Positions 8,546 to 21,346 of a DNA stretch of 64,000 nt are shown here, piece by piece; the first letter of the stretch is position 1, and each line of letters begins with the position of its first letter. The notes beneath the pieces were generated by a model. It saw nothing but the letters and a program-made list of their open reading frames with translations. It ran no database searches and had not been told where the DNA came from. Where the stretch lies: assembly GCA_977006965.1 (NCBI GenBank), contig OZ345366.1, positions 558,001-622,000 of the forward strand. The letters are read 5' to 3'. The translations under genes were made by a program, and so were the position numbers. This DNA comes from Phymatolithon calcareum. Taxonomy: Eukaryota > Rhodophyta > Florideophyceae > Hapalidiales.

Positions 8546-10767
8546 ATGGACTGCCTTGATGATGGTCTCGACGATTCCTACTTGATCAAATTATCAACGG
8601 ATCCGATAGCATTTCAATTTCGGATCCGCACCACTTCGTTGAAGCCGCTCTGCAATCGTCTGTGCATCCGCTAGTACAGGAAGATACTGAAATCTGTCAT
8701 GACACAGACGCGTCTTATATTGATGCTAAGTTACAAGCTATTGACGAAATGGTTAGCCATGTGGATAAACAGTGCTGTTCGAAAACGTGCTCTGAGCAAT
8801 TTGAAACACCTCACTTAAAATCTGTCTGTTTGTCGGTGCTGTCTCTTCCAAGAGAGCAAGCACAAGCATTTATATGCGGGCTCATAAGTGCTGTGAATAT
8901 TATTGGTGTGCGTTAATTACGAAACCCATCATCCTTGAGGAAGAAGTATACTTTTTTTGGTAAACCAGTTTGCCGAACAATGCTTTGCATTGCGCTTGGG
9001 TTAAGCAAGACCCCATTGCAACGGCTAGCTGGACTAAGCGACGAAATGTACTCTGGAGAAGAAGTATCGTTTTCAGAGAAACGAGGAGGCTGTCCTCGAA
9101 GTCGAAAAATACCTCCCGAAGCGTCAAGTCGAGTCGTACAGTTTATTGATGAAATATCAGAGACGTACGGACTTCCAGATCCCGGGAGGTCGCGTCGAGA
9201 TTGCTTTTACGGCCGACTAATTAGCTTACCTCACAAAATGAGCAAGGTGAAGCTGTATGAGCTCTACGAGAATACCATTGGTGAGGACACCAGTCAAACG
9301 GTTTCATATTCAACATTTTTCACTATTTGGAATGACTGTAGGCCATACGTGAGGCGTTTGTCGCTGCGTTCTGACATGTGCGCGCTTTGTGCACGATTCC
9401 AAAACTTACTGGGCCAGCAGCTTGTCACACAGTCAGACCATGCACCCGGTCGTATTGATGCTACAGTGAAGATGTTCAACGACCATCGCGAGAGAGCTCA
9501 TGCTTCAAGGGTTTATTACAAAGAATGTCAAAAGCTTGGCCAAAGCGCTTTTAATTCGAAGTGGTCGGAGAATGGCGTTGATTACCTTGATCTCCTTGTG
9601 GTTAGCATGGATTTTGCCGAAAATACAGAATATCCAAGCCACACAGACCAGGAAGGAGAAATGTACTTTCTGTCTCCAGTCAAGGTGGGATTGTTCGGAG
9701 TTACCGATGAAGGATCAGGCGAACATATGACATTTATCTTGCCAGAGAGACGCGCGATTAAGAAAAACGCTAGCGCTGTCGGTAGCATGTTGCTACAGTT
9801 TTTACGAAGAAGGAACGCAAATTTTAAGAAGCTGCACATGTTCGCCGACAATGCTTCCCGTCAAAATAAGAATCAGTAAATATTTGCATTGCTATCCATG
9901 ATCGTCGTGAAAAGGATGTTTGACTGCTAAGAAGCACGGATATCGTTCATGACAGTTGGGCATACTAAATTTGCCCCAGACGGGTGGTTTGGACATCTTA
10001 AGAGGCGTTTGTTGCATATTGATGTTGATACGTTGCTCGACATTGAAGAGGCAGTTTATTCAACTGGAAAACGGGAACATGCTCGAGCGCTAGGTGAAGA
10101 AGGACAAGCCCATACGGCTCAGTTTACTCACTGCCCATTTGCTAATGAGCCACTTTTCCGAACAGTCGACTTGCATCACTTGTCAAACGAGTAATTCAAA
10201 CAGCTGCACGGTCATTCGATTTGGTTTGACATAAAAATCAAAGGAAATGGGCAGATACAGTGGCGCGCAGCTCCTTGTGGTGACTACGATGAAGATGGGG
10301 AAAAATACTGGAGCACAGTCCAGTTTGTCAATAACATTCGTGGCTTACGTGAGATTAATTTAAGTGATCTGCCGCAAGCGGAAGAAGTGCTTATGGACGA
10401 AGAACGCGTCGCGTATATATTTGAAAAAATCAGACCTTTTGTTGGTCTCGGTACGAAGCGGTATTCCCGCCATGAAGTACATGGTCCAATTAAGAAACGA
10501 AGGTTGTCATGTCCACCACCGGATGGAATAGTAGAACCGGACGATGACATGGAAACAGAAATGGAACGCTTGCAGGACGATGTACTGCAGCCATCGCTTT
10601 TGCCTTCTGCAATTCCGTCCATGAAGAAAGGAGAACTAATACTGAACATCAAACGAAGGACTAGCAACTACAATGATTCTGAGTTAAGGTCAAGAGAGTT
10701 TAAAGTTAAGCGTCAGAAAGAAATTTTGAAAACCCTTGTCGGCGCAGAGAACGAGAGCAACAACTAA
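8546..10767 (+). pseudogene. transposase-like protein resembling the DUF7869 family
   Basis: An acidic start (ATG at 8546, MDCLDDGLDDSY) is followed by a one-base frame change near 8580. Then a single frame runs to TAA at 10765. It is interrupted only by four TAA codons at 8914, 9877, 9928 and 10192, with no TAG, TGA or further frameshift. Family-like landmarks in order are a Cys cluster QCCSKTC, DMCALC, SMDFAEN, FADNASRQNKN and MTVGHTKFAPDGWFG. The Q-N-K-N and G-H-T-x-F-x-x-D signatures are recurrent in transposon-linked eukaryotic proteins annotated DUF7869. The C-terminus is acidic and then basic, ending near RRTSNYNDSELRSREFK. As the only sizeable gene inside the TIRs it is the likely transposase. 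The family name is from memory of the motifs, not a search. Confidence 0.65.
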
Positions 10768-11186
10768 GCTATTCGAGCTTAACAAAGAGTAGAAATGATA
10801 CGTCGTGATTGGAGAACGAAATGTTTGTTCGATGACGAGGGTAAAAATGGTTCACGAAAACAATTCAGTTTCACGACGTACGGCGCGCGGAAATGGGCAC
10901 CAACCTAATCTCAGAGAAATACAGATGTTCCGTGCATCCACACGACATACAGAACAAAATACTTGTCCCTGTATCCACGCTTGCCGTCCTGCGCGCTGCG
11001 CGCCGGTTTGTCAAATACGAGCAAGCACTCCTCGAGAATAGACCATGTCTTCTTCACTTAACTTACGCCCACAGCGCGGTGATCCACCATTGCGCCGCGC
11101 TCCTTGCGTGACGTCTGGTCTATACTAAGCACGTGAATCAGGCACAGCGCCATCTTGCCCATATCACCCGCCGATGCATGCACCGC

Positions 11187-11226
11187 ACCCACTCGCGCCC
11201 ACTCGCGCCCACTCGCGCCCACGCGC
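11187..11226. repeat. 10-bp tandem repeat
   Basis: The unit CACTCGCGCC is repeated three to four times, ending CACGCGCG. It lies in the right subterminal part of the 4.1-kb transposon. Confidence 0.9.
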
Positions 11227-12058
11227 GCTGCTACGCGCTGAAAATACGCGTCATCCGAAACGAGCTCCAATTAAAGTGATCCCCAATTTGGTATCACTCA
11301 CAGACTGAATGCAATCCCGCGCGCATTCTCGCACCGGTCATCCCGATTCAGCAACAACTGTGCCCCGGCACATATTCCGCGCGCATTTGGTTCTCTCGTT
11401 TCCTCTTCTATGCCTTCTGTTCCTGAGTTGCTGGAACACGCACTCGCGCCCAGCCCAGAGGCATAGCTTGCGCGTCGTATCAGTATATAGCACGCCGCAA
11501 TCGACCGATAGACAGAGAGACAATGATCAATACACTTACCATTCTTGCTATACAACCATCGTTGTTGTTCCTCTTTCCCATCGGCTGTTTAGCCGCATTC
11601 CCTTTCATTTCATTTAAGGCATTTTCAAAAACACGAGCAGGTCGTTCGGGCGAAGGTCAGCAACATGCCTCAAGGCATGCAGCGCGCATTCGCCATACTG
11701 AACAGGATTGGGCGCTGCTCGATCTGCATCTGAGGGGCGCCGCACAGTATTTGATGCAAATACTGAAATTTCCAAAATCTGAAAGCAACTGCCTGCACTG
11801 TTCAGTGCTTGCTTCCGCGCACTGTAAAGGAAATATGATTCAAAGTTAAGCATTCTAATGCGCATAACTCCGAATTCTGTTTTTAAGCAAACCCTTGGCG
11901 GAGCCACAGAAATTAATCGTAATTCATATTTCCCGTCTCCTTATCCTAAAACTAATGGCTGGAATCGATTCAGGGCGAAAATGTGATCTAGGAGATCTAG
12001 AAATCTCAGAATTCTATTTTTTGACTTAGGGAACGGTTTGGTCTACAGCTCCCCATTT

Positions 12059-14819
12059 GATCCTTGGTCTCGATAGAAACTCTAAGCTTGTTCAAGACAG
12101 CCTTGTTAATGGAAGAAATATCTCGGCGGTAAGCCGTCGTTGATAGGTTAATCCTAAATTTCGGCAGTCACAGAGTCAAAGAAATAGTCACTCCCTTTCT
12201 CTGGCTCCATGAATTTCCCGACATTCTTAGCAAAATTTCAGATTCATATTTGAAGATCTAAATCAAGATCAGCTTTGCAGTGCTACGGGGTAAGCGGCGA
12301 ACGGTATCTTTGGTTCGAGTACAGTTTACTGGGGACGGTGTCTGTGATAGCAAAAGAACGGGAAGGTGGTGAATGCAGAGTCGGAAATGGGGCGTAAAAT
12401 TACCTCTCATAATTCAAACGCAAGCTGTCTACCTACTTCATCGATGATATTTTGAATACGGACAAGTGTTGCCGATGTAAAAAGAAGTGTCGAACCATAA
12501 ATGATCACACGGAGCGCTTTGTGGAACTGTGAAAGGGAATGTAGCTTAGAAAAGTTCGACAATAGATCTGAATCATTCCCATCTTACTACTTGTTGCCTG
12601 AAATTGGGATTTTCCAGCTTGTTTCCGTTTCCTAGACATCAACAATCTTGAACCTTCAAGTACTTATATGGACTTTTAGGCGAACTCGAGAATATACGCA
12701 TTACAATAGTGCTGATATAATTCCACGAGATGTATGATAGCTTTCTGGTAACAGTAGTCTTCTGGTACCTCTCTTGACCTTCACGCTCACTTTAAATTCC
12801 AACACGCCATGTCGAACATACCATGTTGTCGACCGGATTTTTCTTCACGTTTTAAACGAGCAAGCTCAGAAATAAACGGAGAAACATGGATGACAAACGA
12901 ATAATCTCGGTCTCATCCTATGTGTACTATTCCAAGTGATATGCGATTGGTTGCTCCTTTATCTGCTCGGGCAAGGGTATCAATTGTCCTATGCCAGTTT
13001 AAAAGCTTCTTTTGATAAAGGATAAGTCTTGCACTCTGTAAAATGAGCTTTTACATAATCTGATACTCTTCTACAGCAACTCAGCGAGAGGTAGCTGCAA
13101 AATCTTCTAGTGAAAAGCACTTATTCTCAAATTCTTCTCAAACCTCAGCACAGCCTTACGCTTTGTACGGTAGTAAATGCTTCAGCAAACCAACGGCTGA
13201 ATTATGAAGTAGCACTTCCGGACAATTACCAACCGAGCTCACTTCCCCAAAAAAGTAACTTAGAGATAAAGCATGACCTCATCTCCGCGGGATACCTCAA
13301 TTTTTTCGCCGGGAGAAGGCATGCTGTAAGTAATACGTTTTTCCAAAGACAGACAGTCGCTGTATTTCCCCCCTAGAAATATGCGAAACTACCATCCTCC
13401 TAGTGCATGCTCCTTGGAATATGAAGTGCGATGATATTGGGGCCAGGAGTCGAAAAACTCAATTTATCTTATAATCCGAGATCTCGTGCATGAAGACCGG
13501 TGATGGTGTTCGTGACCGTGACATTGGTCTTTTCCATTTTTCTAAAATTATTGGAAGCCGAAGAATGACTGTTAGATTCAAAAATCGACAGACAAACGGA
13601 GTGGAGTAATGCTTCTTTTGTTTCTTTTAGTACGGAATAAGGAGCAGGAAAATGCATTCCGGTGGTAATGGGCGGGAGTATATTCCGTTTAGCAGAGTCT
13701 TTCCGAATTTTATTTGACAAGTGTCGAGATTGCGGATATTCTTCGGCAAAACGACCGAAATAAGTGATTAAATATTCCCCATTGGTTTTCTTTCCAAGAT
13801 TTGACTCAAAGCTCTTGAGAGAGATCGGCCTACTTTAGAACAAAAATCCTGGCTCGCTCTCAACCGAAAATAAAATCAGGAAGATAATTTCATAATTTCA
13901 TTTTGTTCCTCTATATAACTACATCTTTATTTGTAGCTCCAATCTTCTACTGAGTTAGTGTTTCTCTAGAAATTATGCCCTAGTGTCCGGTTTTTGATCC
14001 CTGAAGAGATTTCCTTCTCAACGGCATGTATGTCAACTTGAAGTAATGGGCATTCAATTTTCGTCAATTAGGAGTAGTTGCAGAGCAAAGGCGACATCTG
14101 CGCAAATAAGGTGCACTTCTGGAGCTCAAATCAACAGCAGACTACTTCTACGTCCAAATAAAGTTGTTTCCATGCTCTAACAACACTCCATATATCAGAT
14201 TGGCAGACTTGTGAATATCAATAGGCTTACTTTAAAAAAGGCAAAAACGCGGATTAAAACAATTTCCAGAGATCATTAAGACCTCTATCCCTCTATTTCT
14301 ATGCTGAACATGGATAAGCGACATATTATTTCGCTTCTTTCCAATTTTCATCAAAATAATAATCAATTCTGGACTTTACTTGAGCGTGCGTAACTCTCGC
14401 TAACTAACTGCTCTGTGCTCTTCTCAGGAAGGCTGAATTAAAGATCATGTAAATGGCCGCACGTGCATGTTAGTCCGAAGAACGACTGGTCTTCTGGGAG
14501 TCAGATCTCAGCTACTGGTTTTCCAATCGCTTGCTTCAGAATATTTACCAAATCCCTTATACTTTTCAGTGGCACTAACTCCTTCCTAATGTCAGGATAT
14601 AAAAGGACAAATTAACCCTCTCGTACTGCAAACGGTAAGATTTATGGCGACACAGTGAATATTATTATTGCAAGTCCCCGCAAATTGCAATACTTCTTCG
14701 AGCATTTCTCTTCTTCTTCGCGTACAAGCATCTCTGCTGAGAAGATTTGGGATGATTTGGCGTACGAAACTACAAGAAAGCTGGTGATTCTGTTCCTAAA
14801 CGCCAAGCAACCGCGGTCT
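12059..14819. other. long AT-rich gene-free stretch
   Basis: No long open frame with coding character, no clear inverted or direct repeat and no RNA gene was recognised. It may hold transposon remains too decayed to identify. Confidence 0.4.
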
Positions 14820-15250
14820 TGTAGAGGATTATGAGGATTCGGCTACGGATACCGTTCTATCCTGGACGTATTCTTTACAAGAATACATGGAGTTTTTTCC
14901 TAATAGTCGAAAACCAAAAACGTTTCAGGAATTTTTACGTCGACTGACACCCTCGTTTCCTGGCCAAAAATCGAGAATTTCGGGCCGCAAGAGTATCCCA
15001 CATTTATCGATGGTATGCAGTCTCCAACGGGAAGAAAACTCTCGGCGACAAAGCTTCCAGTCTTAGAGCCCATATATTTCAGTGGGAGTATAATTATGCA
15101 ACTCATTTCCTCCTTAGTAATGACGGCCGCTAAGCTTACGGTCAAAATTTGTTTCTATTGTCTTCTGAGTATGCACTCTCTTCTTCTCGCACGTTATATT
15201 TTGAAAACCACTTCATCTGCTCTCATTTTTCCCCTGAATCGCTAGTGTCT
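14820..15250 (+). repeat. decayed dispersed repeat related to 33.44 kb
   Basis: The phrase ATGGAG-TTTTTCCTA-GTCGAAAA near 14889 recurs at about 33446 in the same orientation. An open but interrupted frame here includes RWYAVSNGKKTL and AHIFQWEYNYATHF. The family is not recognised. Confidence 0.35.
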
Positions 15251-15910
15251 ATGTGACGGGACTTTTCCTTCAATTGAGGGAATGAGAATCATTTAATTTT
15301 TGCCAATGAAAGTTACTCATTATTAGGCTCGTCAGAAGCATGAAGCTCATGGATGTGTTAAGCATGCTTATCAAAACAGTTTCTACCAGTTGAAGTGCCA
15401 CATATGTTGATTACGGCGCCATCAAGCCTACTACATGAAAAGAACACGAGGTTCATTCCTTAACTAGGCAGACTCTGAAGTTGTTTTCCCCAGCAAAAGT
15501 AGTCATCATGTCACCTGCAGTCTTCCTTTTCATCTCCGTGAGTGTTAAGTGCATTTCCAAACCGCCGCCGGAGCAAATGTACTTTCTGGATTTATGAGCA
15601 TCGACAAATAATGCGCGAGGCAAATAAATGCAGGAGGACAAGGCGCCTTTTACAAACGTATGCGGCCACAAGACGGCAGAGTAAAACTGTACTATGGGCA
15701 TTTTCGCCTTCGAAATCGTCGCTTCTCGTCCTCTGCCGTGGTCCCCAGCTCAAGATGCAGCATTTTCTCACTTCCTCCTTAGGATGAATTCTGTGTCTCA
15801 CAACCTTTCTTACGTTTACGGTGGATGGCGATGTACTGATATGAACTTGTCAAAACAAATCAGGTCTAACGGAGACACAGTCACTGTGTCTCCGGCCTTT
15901 AGTATGATAT
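15251..15910. other. gene-free stretch with a small hairpin
   Basis: No gene is visible. A short palindrome built on GGAGACACAGT and ACTGTGTCTCC lies near 15869-15892 and could fold into a hairpin. Confidence 0.4.
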
Positions 15911-16076
15911 GACGTAGACAACTGTGCCGAAGGGATTCGTTAGAATGCCGGAAATATAATTCGAGGTGGGCGTGGTGTGAATTGAACTCGTGACTTTTCT
16001 TTGGAAAGCGCAGTGTATGATAGCGTAAACTAGGACCAAAACCTGACATGACGTAGACAACTCGTCCGAAGGGATT
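15911..16076. repeat. pair of 27-bp direct repeats
   Basis: GACGTAGACAACTGTGCCGA with AGGGATT at 15911-15937 recurs with two changes at 16050-16076. The unit and its spacing (139 bp) are not explained by any recognised element. Confidence 0.6.
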
Positions 16077-16089
16077 GGCCCCCTGATCA

Positions 16090-16700
16090 AGAAGTACATG
16101 TGTGAAGGGAAAACTGGGGCCTTATGAAGGATATCATCATATTGTCATTATTAATGGCATCGACAAAATTCTGAACGAGCGCCCACCGGTAGTGTACGGA
16201 CCACAAAGTGCCTTGTACCCTTGATTGTACGCTGAATTTGATACACCGGAGGTATTTGGAGAGCCTGTCTCTGGTCACCCAAGTTTTTGAAAAAGAAAGA
16301 GCGAGGATATACTTTTTCCCCATCTTAAACTTCCATAAATTTCTTTGCGCCCAATTCAAACCTTTTCATGAGGACGAGTATTCCGAAAAGCTTAAGGAGC
16401 CATGTCACCGTAGTTTCCACTCTTCCAAGTCGTTTCAGATTAGCAGACGACAAAGCAACAACTGTTCGCTGGTGCACTTGACGAAACATCGTCATGGAGG
16501 AATTGCACGGTGTGTGGAACAAGATGCACGCATTCTCGGATGTAGCATCTCCGCTTATAGTTCAGACTTTCCAAAACTGACTGGGAATCTTTCCCCAATT
16601 GCACATAGAACTTGGCGCCCATGGCACTCCATTAGGAAAAACATTCTGCTCACGGTCTGGCGCAATGACATCAAGCACTTCTTGCGATGATTGGTCTCAA
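16090..16700 (-). pseudogene. decayed unrecognised protein, copy A
   Basis: On the minus strand, broken frames give NLKRLGRVETTVTWLLKLFG, then KRFELGAKKF, and further upstream CYIRECVHLVPHTVQFL. The same order and similar residues occur on the plus strand at 33850-34250. The shared wording at protein level shows that both were once coding copies of one dispersed gene, probably transposon-borne. I do not recognise the family. Stops and frame changes make it a pseudogene. Confidence 0.5.
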
Positions 16701-19700
16701 GAACCATGCAGGATGTAGACGAGAGGGCCCCGAAGAGAGCGCTCAGGGCTCCCGTTGAGTTTGGAGGTTTCTGTTGCCTTCTGTCGAGAGTGTGGCTGAT
16801 ACTAAACGGGTAACTCGGCGTTTGGCGCAGACGATTGGCGACCGCGAGTACTGTGAGCCAGCTTTCCTGGTATAGATTTTTGCTGGCTGGGACGCTTTAA
16901 ATCATTCGAGAGGAAGGAGCGCCTTCGTCTGCCGTTCCTGCCTTGCCGTTAACAATCTTGACATTCTTAATCTTTGTCTGCTCTACCTGTTTCTGAACTA
17001 GGACCCTTTTCACGCGAAGTGATGTGATCGCGCGAAATTCGATTTCCAAGACGAGTACCTTTTGAACCGTTCTCTGTGAGACTGGTCACTGATGTTCAGA
17101 GATACTAGTTTCTGAAGAAAACGTACTCACAATTGAATCTTGCATTTCTGGTTCTGGTATTACTGTAGGTTGAACACTGCTTTCTGGTTCGCCTTCCGCT
17201 ATTCGCTTCATACCTCTTCTCCCTGTCTCTCGTGCGACATATTTCTTACACAAGAAAGAAAAATCTCTTTGTACTGATGATCCGTTTGCAGCGAACTGTG
17301 ACTTGATCTACTCTTTTAGACGATCTTTCTTGGACTTGTGGCTGTTGGAAGCCTCCATGTTCTCAAACAATCTTCCATCGACTTTCCAGTCCATGTTCGT
17401 TCTTGTCTTTTGGATTCCAGTGGATCCGAAAAGTATGTTGATTCAAGGCCGCTCGACTGAAGTAGAGTTTAGCTCCCGTGCCCAAGTTGGGGAGCTTTGA
17501 TACACACAAGATGTGTGATTGATAATATTCGGATTGTTATTTGTGCGAGAGCCGGAGGAATGTTGCGCCATTGGGATAGCATCTTGTAGAGTTGAATCAA
17601 ATAGAGCTTTCCGAAGCCATCGAATCACCGGGAAACATGATAATTAGATAGATGGAAGTTTCGAGAAGTCTCTAGTGGCTTTTCGATTGAAGTTTTGTTC
17701 GGTTAAGCAAGCTGCGGTACCAAAGGTACAGCCGATGGGGTGAAGTTTCCGAGGCAAACGAGAAAAAACTTTTCTTTTGAGTTGACTCTCAGGTTTGGGT
17801 TGTTGCTCAGTCTTTGCTGAAGAGCAGATGGTTTATATACACTAATTTTCAGCTGAAGTCGGTAGCAGGGGCATATTGCACACTTTAATTGGTCCATTTA
17901 ATCTAGAGCCGGTCAGCTATTGGTCAAAACGCTCTAATGCGCACCAGATCACTCCGTCTATCGTTTATGAGAGTAGCACTCCAAGTAATCTAATTTTAGA
18001 GAGCCGTCAGTAATTTACAAAGAAATCATAATTAATGTTAGTGAATCAGAACTGGATTCCAGGTCATATGTTCGAGATCCCGAATCAGATCAAAGGGTTG
18101 AAGTATGACTTTACGAAATATTTGAATTCCGGGGGAAGTTTCAATCGAAACATTTAAAATTTTCGCATGCAGAAGATTAGTATTTTATTAGATATATGCG
18201 GCAAGATGCGACAGGATTGGAGGTGGAATTACCATTACTTCAGCAAGTTCTTCAATTGCTTTTCGGGTAAACACGAGTCACGCGGGTATCAGCAGTCATC
18301 CAGTATCTTGCGAGCTTCCAGACGCATATGTGCATGGCTTTCGCAATGTTGCACCGTCTACATGCCGTGGACGCCGGAAATGCAACCCAATTCTGCAAGA
18401 GTAACCTCTCGTGCGTTATATTTACAATACCGATACGTATCAGTGATAATATGTAATGTGTGTTATCATGATGGTGCAAGTCTCACCGTATTTGGGCAGT
18501 CACGTTCTTAGAGCCTCTCATTGGCCCGTTACACACTAATGGTGCAATAGGATCATAGAAATGCGTGTGCTGTCTTTCTGCTTCCACTGCCAAGTACCTA
18601 GTTCCTGAAAATACGCATCAGTAGACCTTTCGGTAGATATATAGAGCTTCCCTCACTTCGAGCGGCCCTCGAAGAGAGAGAGAGGGGAGCTACCTTAGCG
18701 TAACCGACTTTCGAGTAAACTCATTTTGCCGAATCCGCTTTGTTCCTTAACGGTTGGTAGCTCAAAACTCATTGCGTGCGCACGGCGACTTACCATTTTC
18801 CGTGTCTTCTTGCGCTCCCGTGAAAATCATCGCCAGGTTATTGTATGGTCTTTCCCCTTCCTGTGGAAGTATCTCGCATCTGAGCAAAACTCTTGAGGAG
18901 TTGTGACCCTCTTGGGGCCAACGGCCTGTCGTACAGACCTTGGCCTCGGGACCATTCGGCAGTCGTTTAGCGCGGCTATAACATTGGAAAGCTTTGCTTT
19001 CTTGTCTCAACGGAACAGTGCGTGTACAAAGTTCCCCAGAAAGGACAGAAGGACCAAACCGTCAAAAGGCTAACTATTCTGCCACGCTAGTTAGCTATCG
19101 CCCCACAGAAACTTCTTTACAAGAAGTTTGGGCAGCCGCGATCGTAAAGATTCTCGGACTATCTACACTTGAACCGCCAGGACTGTTTCTGCACGCTTCG
19201 TTTCTATCTGAAACTTGTTGCTTCGTTTGTTTGACATACGCTTCACCTCTGAAGTTACTGGCGAGATTTCCGTATTCTAGGATAAAAGTTTGCTTGTTTC
19301 ATACCAAGTCAAGCGACGAAAAAATTCCTAGTGTTTTGTAGTGCTGCTCATTTGGTCTTGTTCTTCGAGTCGATTTACGACCCAACCGGCTCGTTTTGAG
19401 TTGTGGCACTGCACAAGCATCTTATACATTTTTCTACCGATAGGCTGCATCCTGCTCGCAATTAGGGGTAACCAAAATCTGTGTCAGTTAGTTATAGGAC
19501 ACTGGAACGTACAAGTCGTGTACCCTGGTGGCAGAGATACTAGCTGAAATAATAGCTCATCAATAGGGCGCTGGAGCCGCGCCTCAATACGAGCCTCACG
19601 GCCACGTTCGGATACCTGGCTTTCAGCGTCCTTGAAGCTACAATAGAACGATACATGCGTCTAAGTGGCAGTGAGTTCACTCCATCTGCTCTTAGGTTAC

Positions 19701-20498
19701 CCCCCCTAAGTGATCAACCCTTCTTGTAAGAGCTCCATCCTCGAAAAAATGCCAAATTTGGAAGTAGTGCCCTCCATATGGACTGTTCCTGACATTCAAC
19801 GACGTTTCCTGTTCATTTCTCGTCAACGCTAAGCTCGATCGATATTCATATCACTGGGGCCATTTCGGAAACCTCAAGTCCGCATTTGGATATACTAGGC
19901 GTTCAGCGGCTATCGCGTCGCCCTAGTGTGCGCTCCGCAATTGCACTCACACTGAAGTAGCTTCGTGAGGTCAAGGAACCCTGACTCTACGCCATAACTA
20001 GTCCAAAAATCCAGTCTGATCTGCATATAATACGCAGAGCCACGGGTGGCCTATCAGCGGAATGGTTACTTGAGCTCGTCAGGCAACTATTTTTTTAATT
20101 ATTTTCTACACGAAGCAGTAGTACAGAACAGCAAAGTCCTCCTAAAATATGACACGAACTTGACAAATTTTTGACGTTTTCAAAATTATTGTCACGTGCA
20201 CAGTATGATACGTTAGTCAAAGACCAAGGTTGAATTTTTGGTTCATGCTCGTGGACTTCGGACTACAGTGCCAGTCGTCGTTGTAAGCACTTGCAGAAAT
20301 TTGGCATAAGAAATCTGCTGTCAGCAGCTGGTGTGATACCCTAATGACGTGTACTCTGTCCATCACGAGCTGCGCATTGACATAAGCCGAGCAACAGAAG
20401 CTCACCTCGAGACAACAATCGACGGTGTTAACCGCCGCGCAGCCCGTGTGTCGCAAAGCGGACAAAAACTGGAGGGCTGACGTGCGAGGGCGTACGCA
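16701..20498. other. gene-free stretch
   Basis: Several open frames of 60-115 codons occur, but none has a domain, a repeat partner or convincing codon use. A run of GA repeats lies near 18676-18692. Upstream of 20499 there is no clear TATA box or other promoter signal. Confidence 0.4.
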
Positions 20499-21287
20499 AT
20501 GTCAGTCAATTCTGAAGAACAAATGCCTGAGCAACACTCGGAATCAAAACTCCAATTTGCTGAACAAGATGAATGTCCTGTAGAATCAAAGAATACTCCA
20601 GTCTGGGACGTGGAACGCGCAAGGCGAACTCTAGGTCATTTCACAGAATGGTCTGATAAGATGATCAGGGAACGAATGGCGAAGGATGAAGAGGACAAGC
20701 AAGCGAGATTAGCCAAAGCAGCATCTGCTGGATCGAACGCAGCATTAAAAACAGATTCTGGCGCAGTTCGAGAATGGACCGAACAGGATTTCCAGAAGAT
20801 GGCAACCGAGACAGAAGCTGCCTGTGCAGCCGCAATTGCCATGCTGCGAACGATGGTAAAGAATAAAAAGCTGCGCAATCGGGACAACGCAGCGTCTTGG
20901 AGCGTTCTTCTGCAAAAAGAGACAAAGTTGACACCGGAAGGAGCCGCAGAAATGGCACGCGCAAGAGTGGCGGCTGCTGCCGCAGCGGCTGTGATGAGAG
21001 AACCCACGGAGGTCACCGCGAGCACGAATAAGGAAAAGATTAGCGCGAAAAATGAGCGGAAGGTGCGATGTGCTGACACGATCGACAACTACACCAGCAG
21101 AGAGTTCGACGCCGTGCCTTATACCAACTACATGTTTGGAGCGGTCGCATGTGAAGACAAGCAAAGCCATGAACCTTTGCCTTCTTCCGAAGTCACAGAC
21201 AAGTCTGCATCGCTGCCCAAAAATCCAAAAAAGAAAACAGTTGAATTTGCGGCTGACACGATTTTTGAGAAGCCGAATCGGCGATAA
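20499..21287 (+). CDS. Ala-rich charged protein of unknown function, 262 aa
   Basis: A single uninterrupted frame runs from ATG at 20499 to TAA at 21285-21287. I do not recognise the family. The N-terminal third is acidic (SVNSEEQMPEQHSESK). A helical charged block follows (RTLGHFTEWSDKMIRERMAK, DEEDKQARLAKAAS). Residues about 95-165 are Ala-rich and likely helical, including RARVAAAAAAAVMRE. The C-terminus is basic and then hydrophobic (NPKKKTVEFAADTIFEKPN). There is no signal peptide or membrane segment, so a soluble or nuclear protein is likely. The gene converges on the zinc-finger gene at 21347 with only 59 bp between stop codons, a compact arrangement unlike the surrounding transposon-rich DNA. 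Codon use is less AT-rich than the flanks, which supports a real host gene. Confidence 0.7.
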   Translation: MSVNSEEQMPEQHSESKLQFAEQDECPVESKNTPVWDVERARRTLGHFTEWSDKMIRERMAKDEEDKQARLAKAASAGSNAALKTDSGAVREWTEQDFQKMATETEAACAAAIAMLRTMVKNKKLRNRDNAASWSVLLQKETKLTPEGAAEMARARVAAAAAAAVMREPTEVTASTNKEKISAKNERKVRCADTIDNYTSREFDAVPYTNYMFGAVACEDKQSHEPLPSSEVTDKSASLPKNPKKKTVEFAADTIFEKPNRR

Positions 21288-21346
21288 GCCTGACCGATAA
21301 GGATCATTGCAGTACTTCCTTCTGACAAAAATCCATCGGATGACAC

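Larger units (their letters stand above)
7957..12054 (+). mobile_element. TIR-bounded DNA transposon with ATTT target duplication, 4098 bp
   Basis: The left end begins GGGGAGCTGTAGACCAAACC and the right end is its complement. The repeats match for 25 bp, then one mismatch, then TAA. ATTT flanks both ends (7953-7956 and 12055-12058). The interior holds one broken protein gene (8546-10767). Between 10768 and 12029 there is no recognised gene, only GC-rich short tandem repeats, and a second set of repeats lies at about 8347-8450. These resemble the subterminal transposase-binding repeats of other DNA transposons. A 4-bp duplication does not by itself fix the superfamily. Confidence 0.82.

Noticed and set aside
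8914-10194. Reassignment of TAA as a sense codon in this genome
   Set aside because: The gene at 20499 ends properly at TAA, and other broken elements here contain TAG and TGA lesions as well.
15950-16040. tRNA-like text on the minus strand (box-B-like AGTTCAATTC, ending CACGCCCACC, TTTCCAA loop)
   Set aside because: The anticodon and T stems do not pair and no 5' acceptor strand matches, so neither a tRNA gene nor a SINE can be supported.
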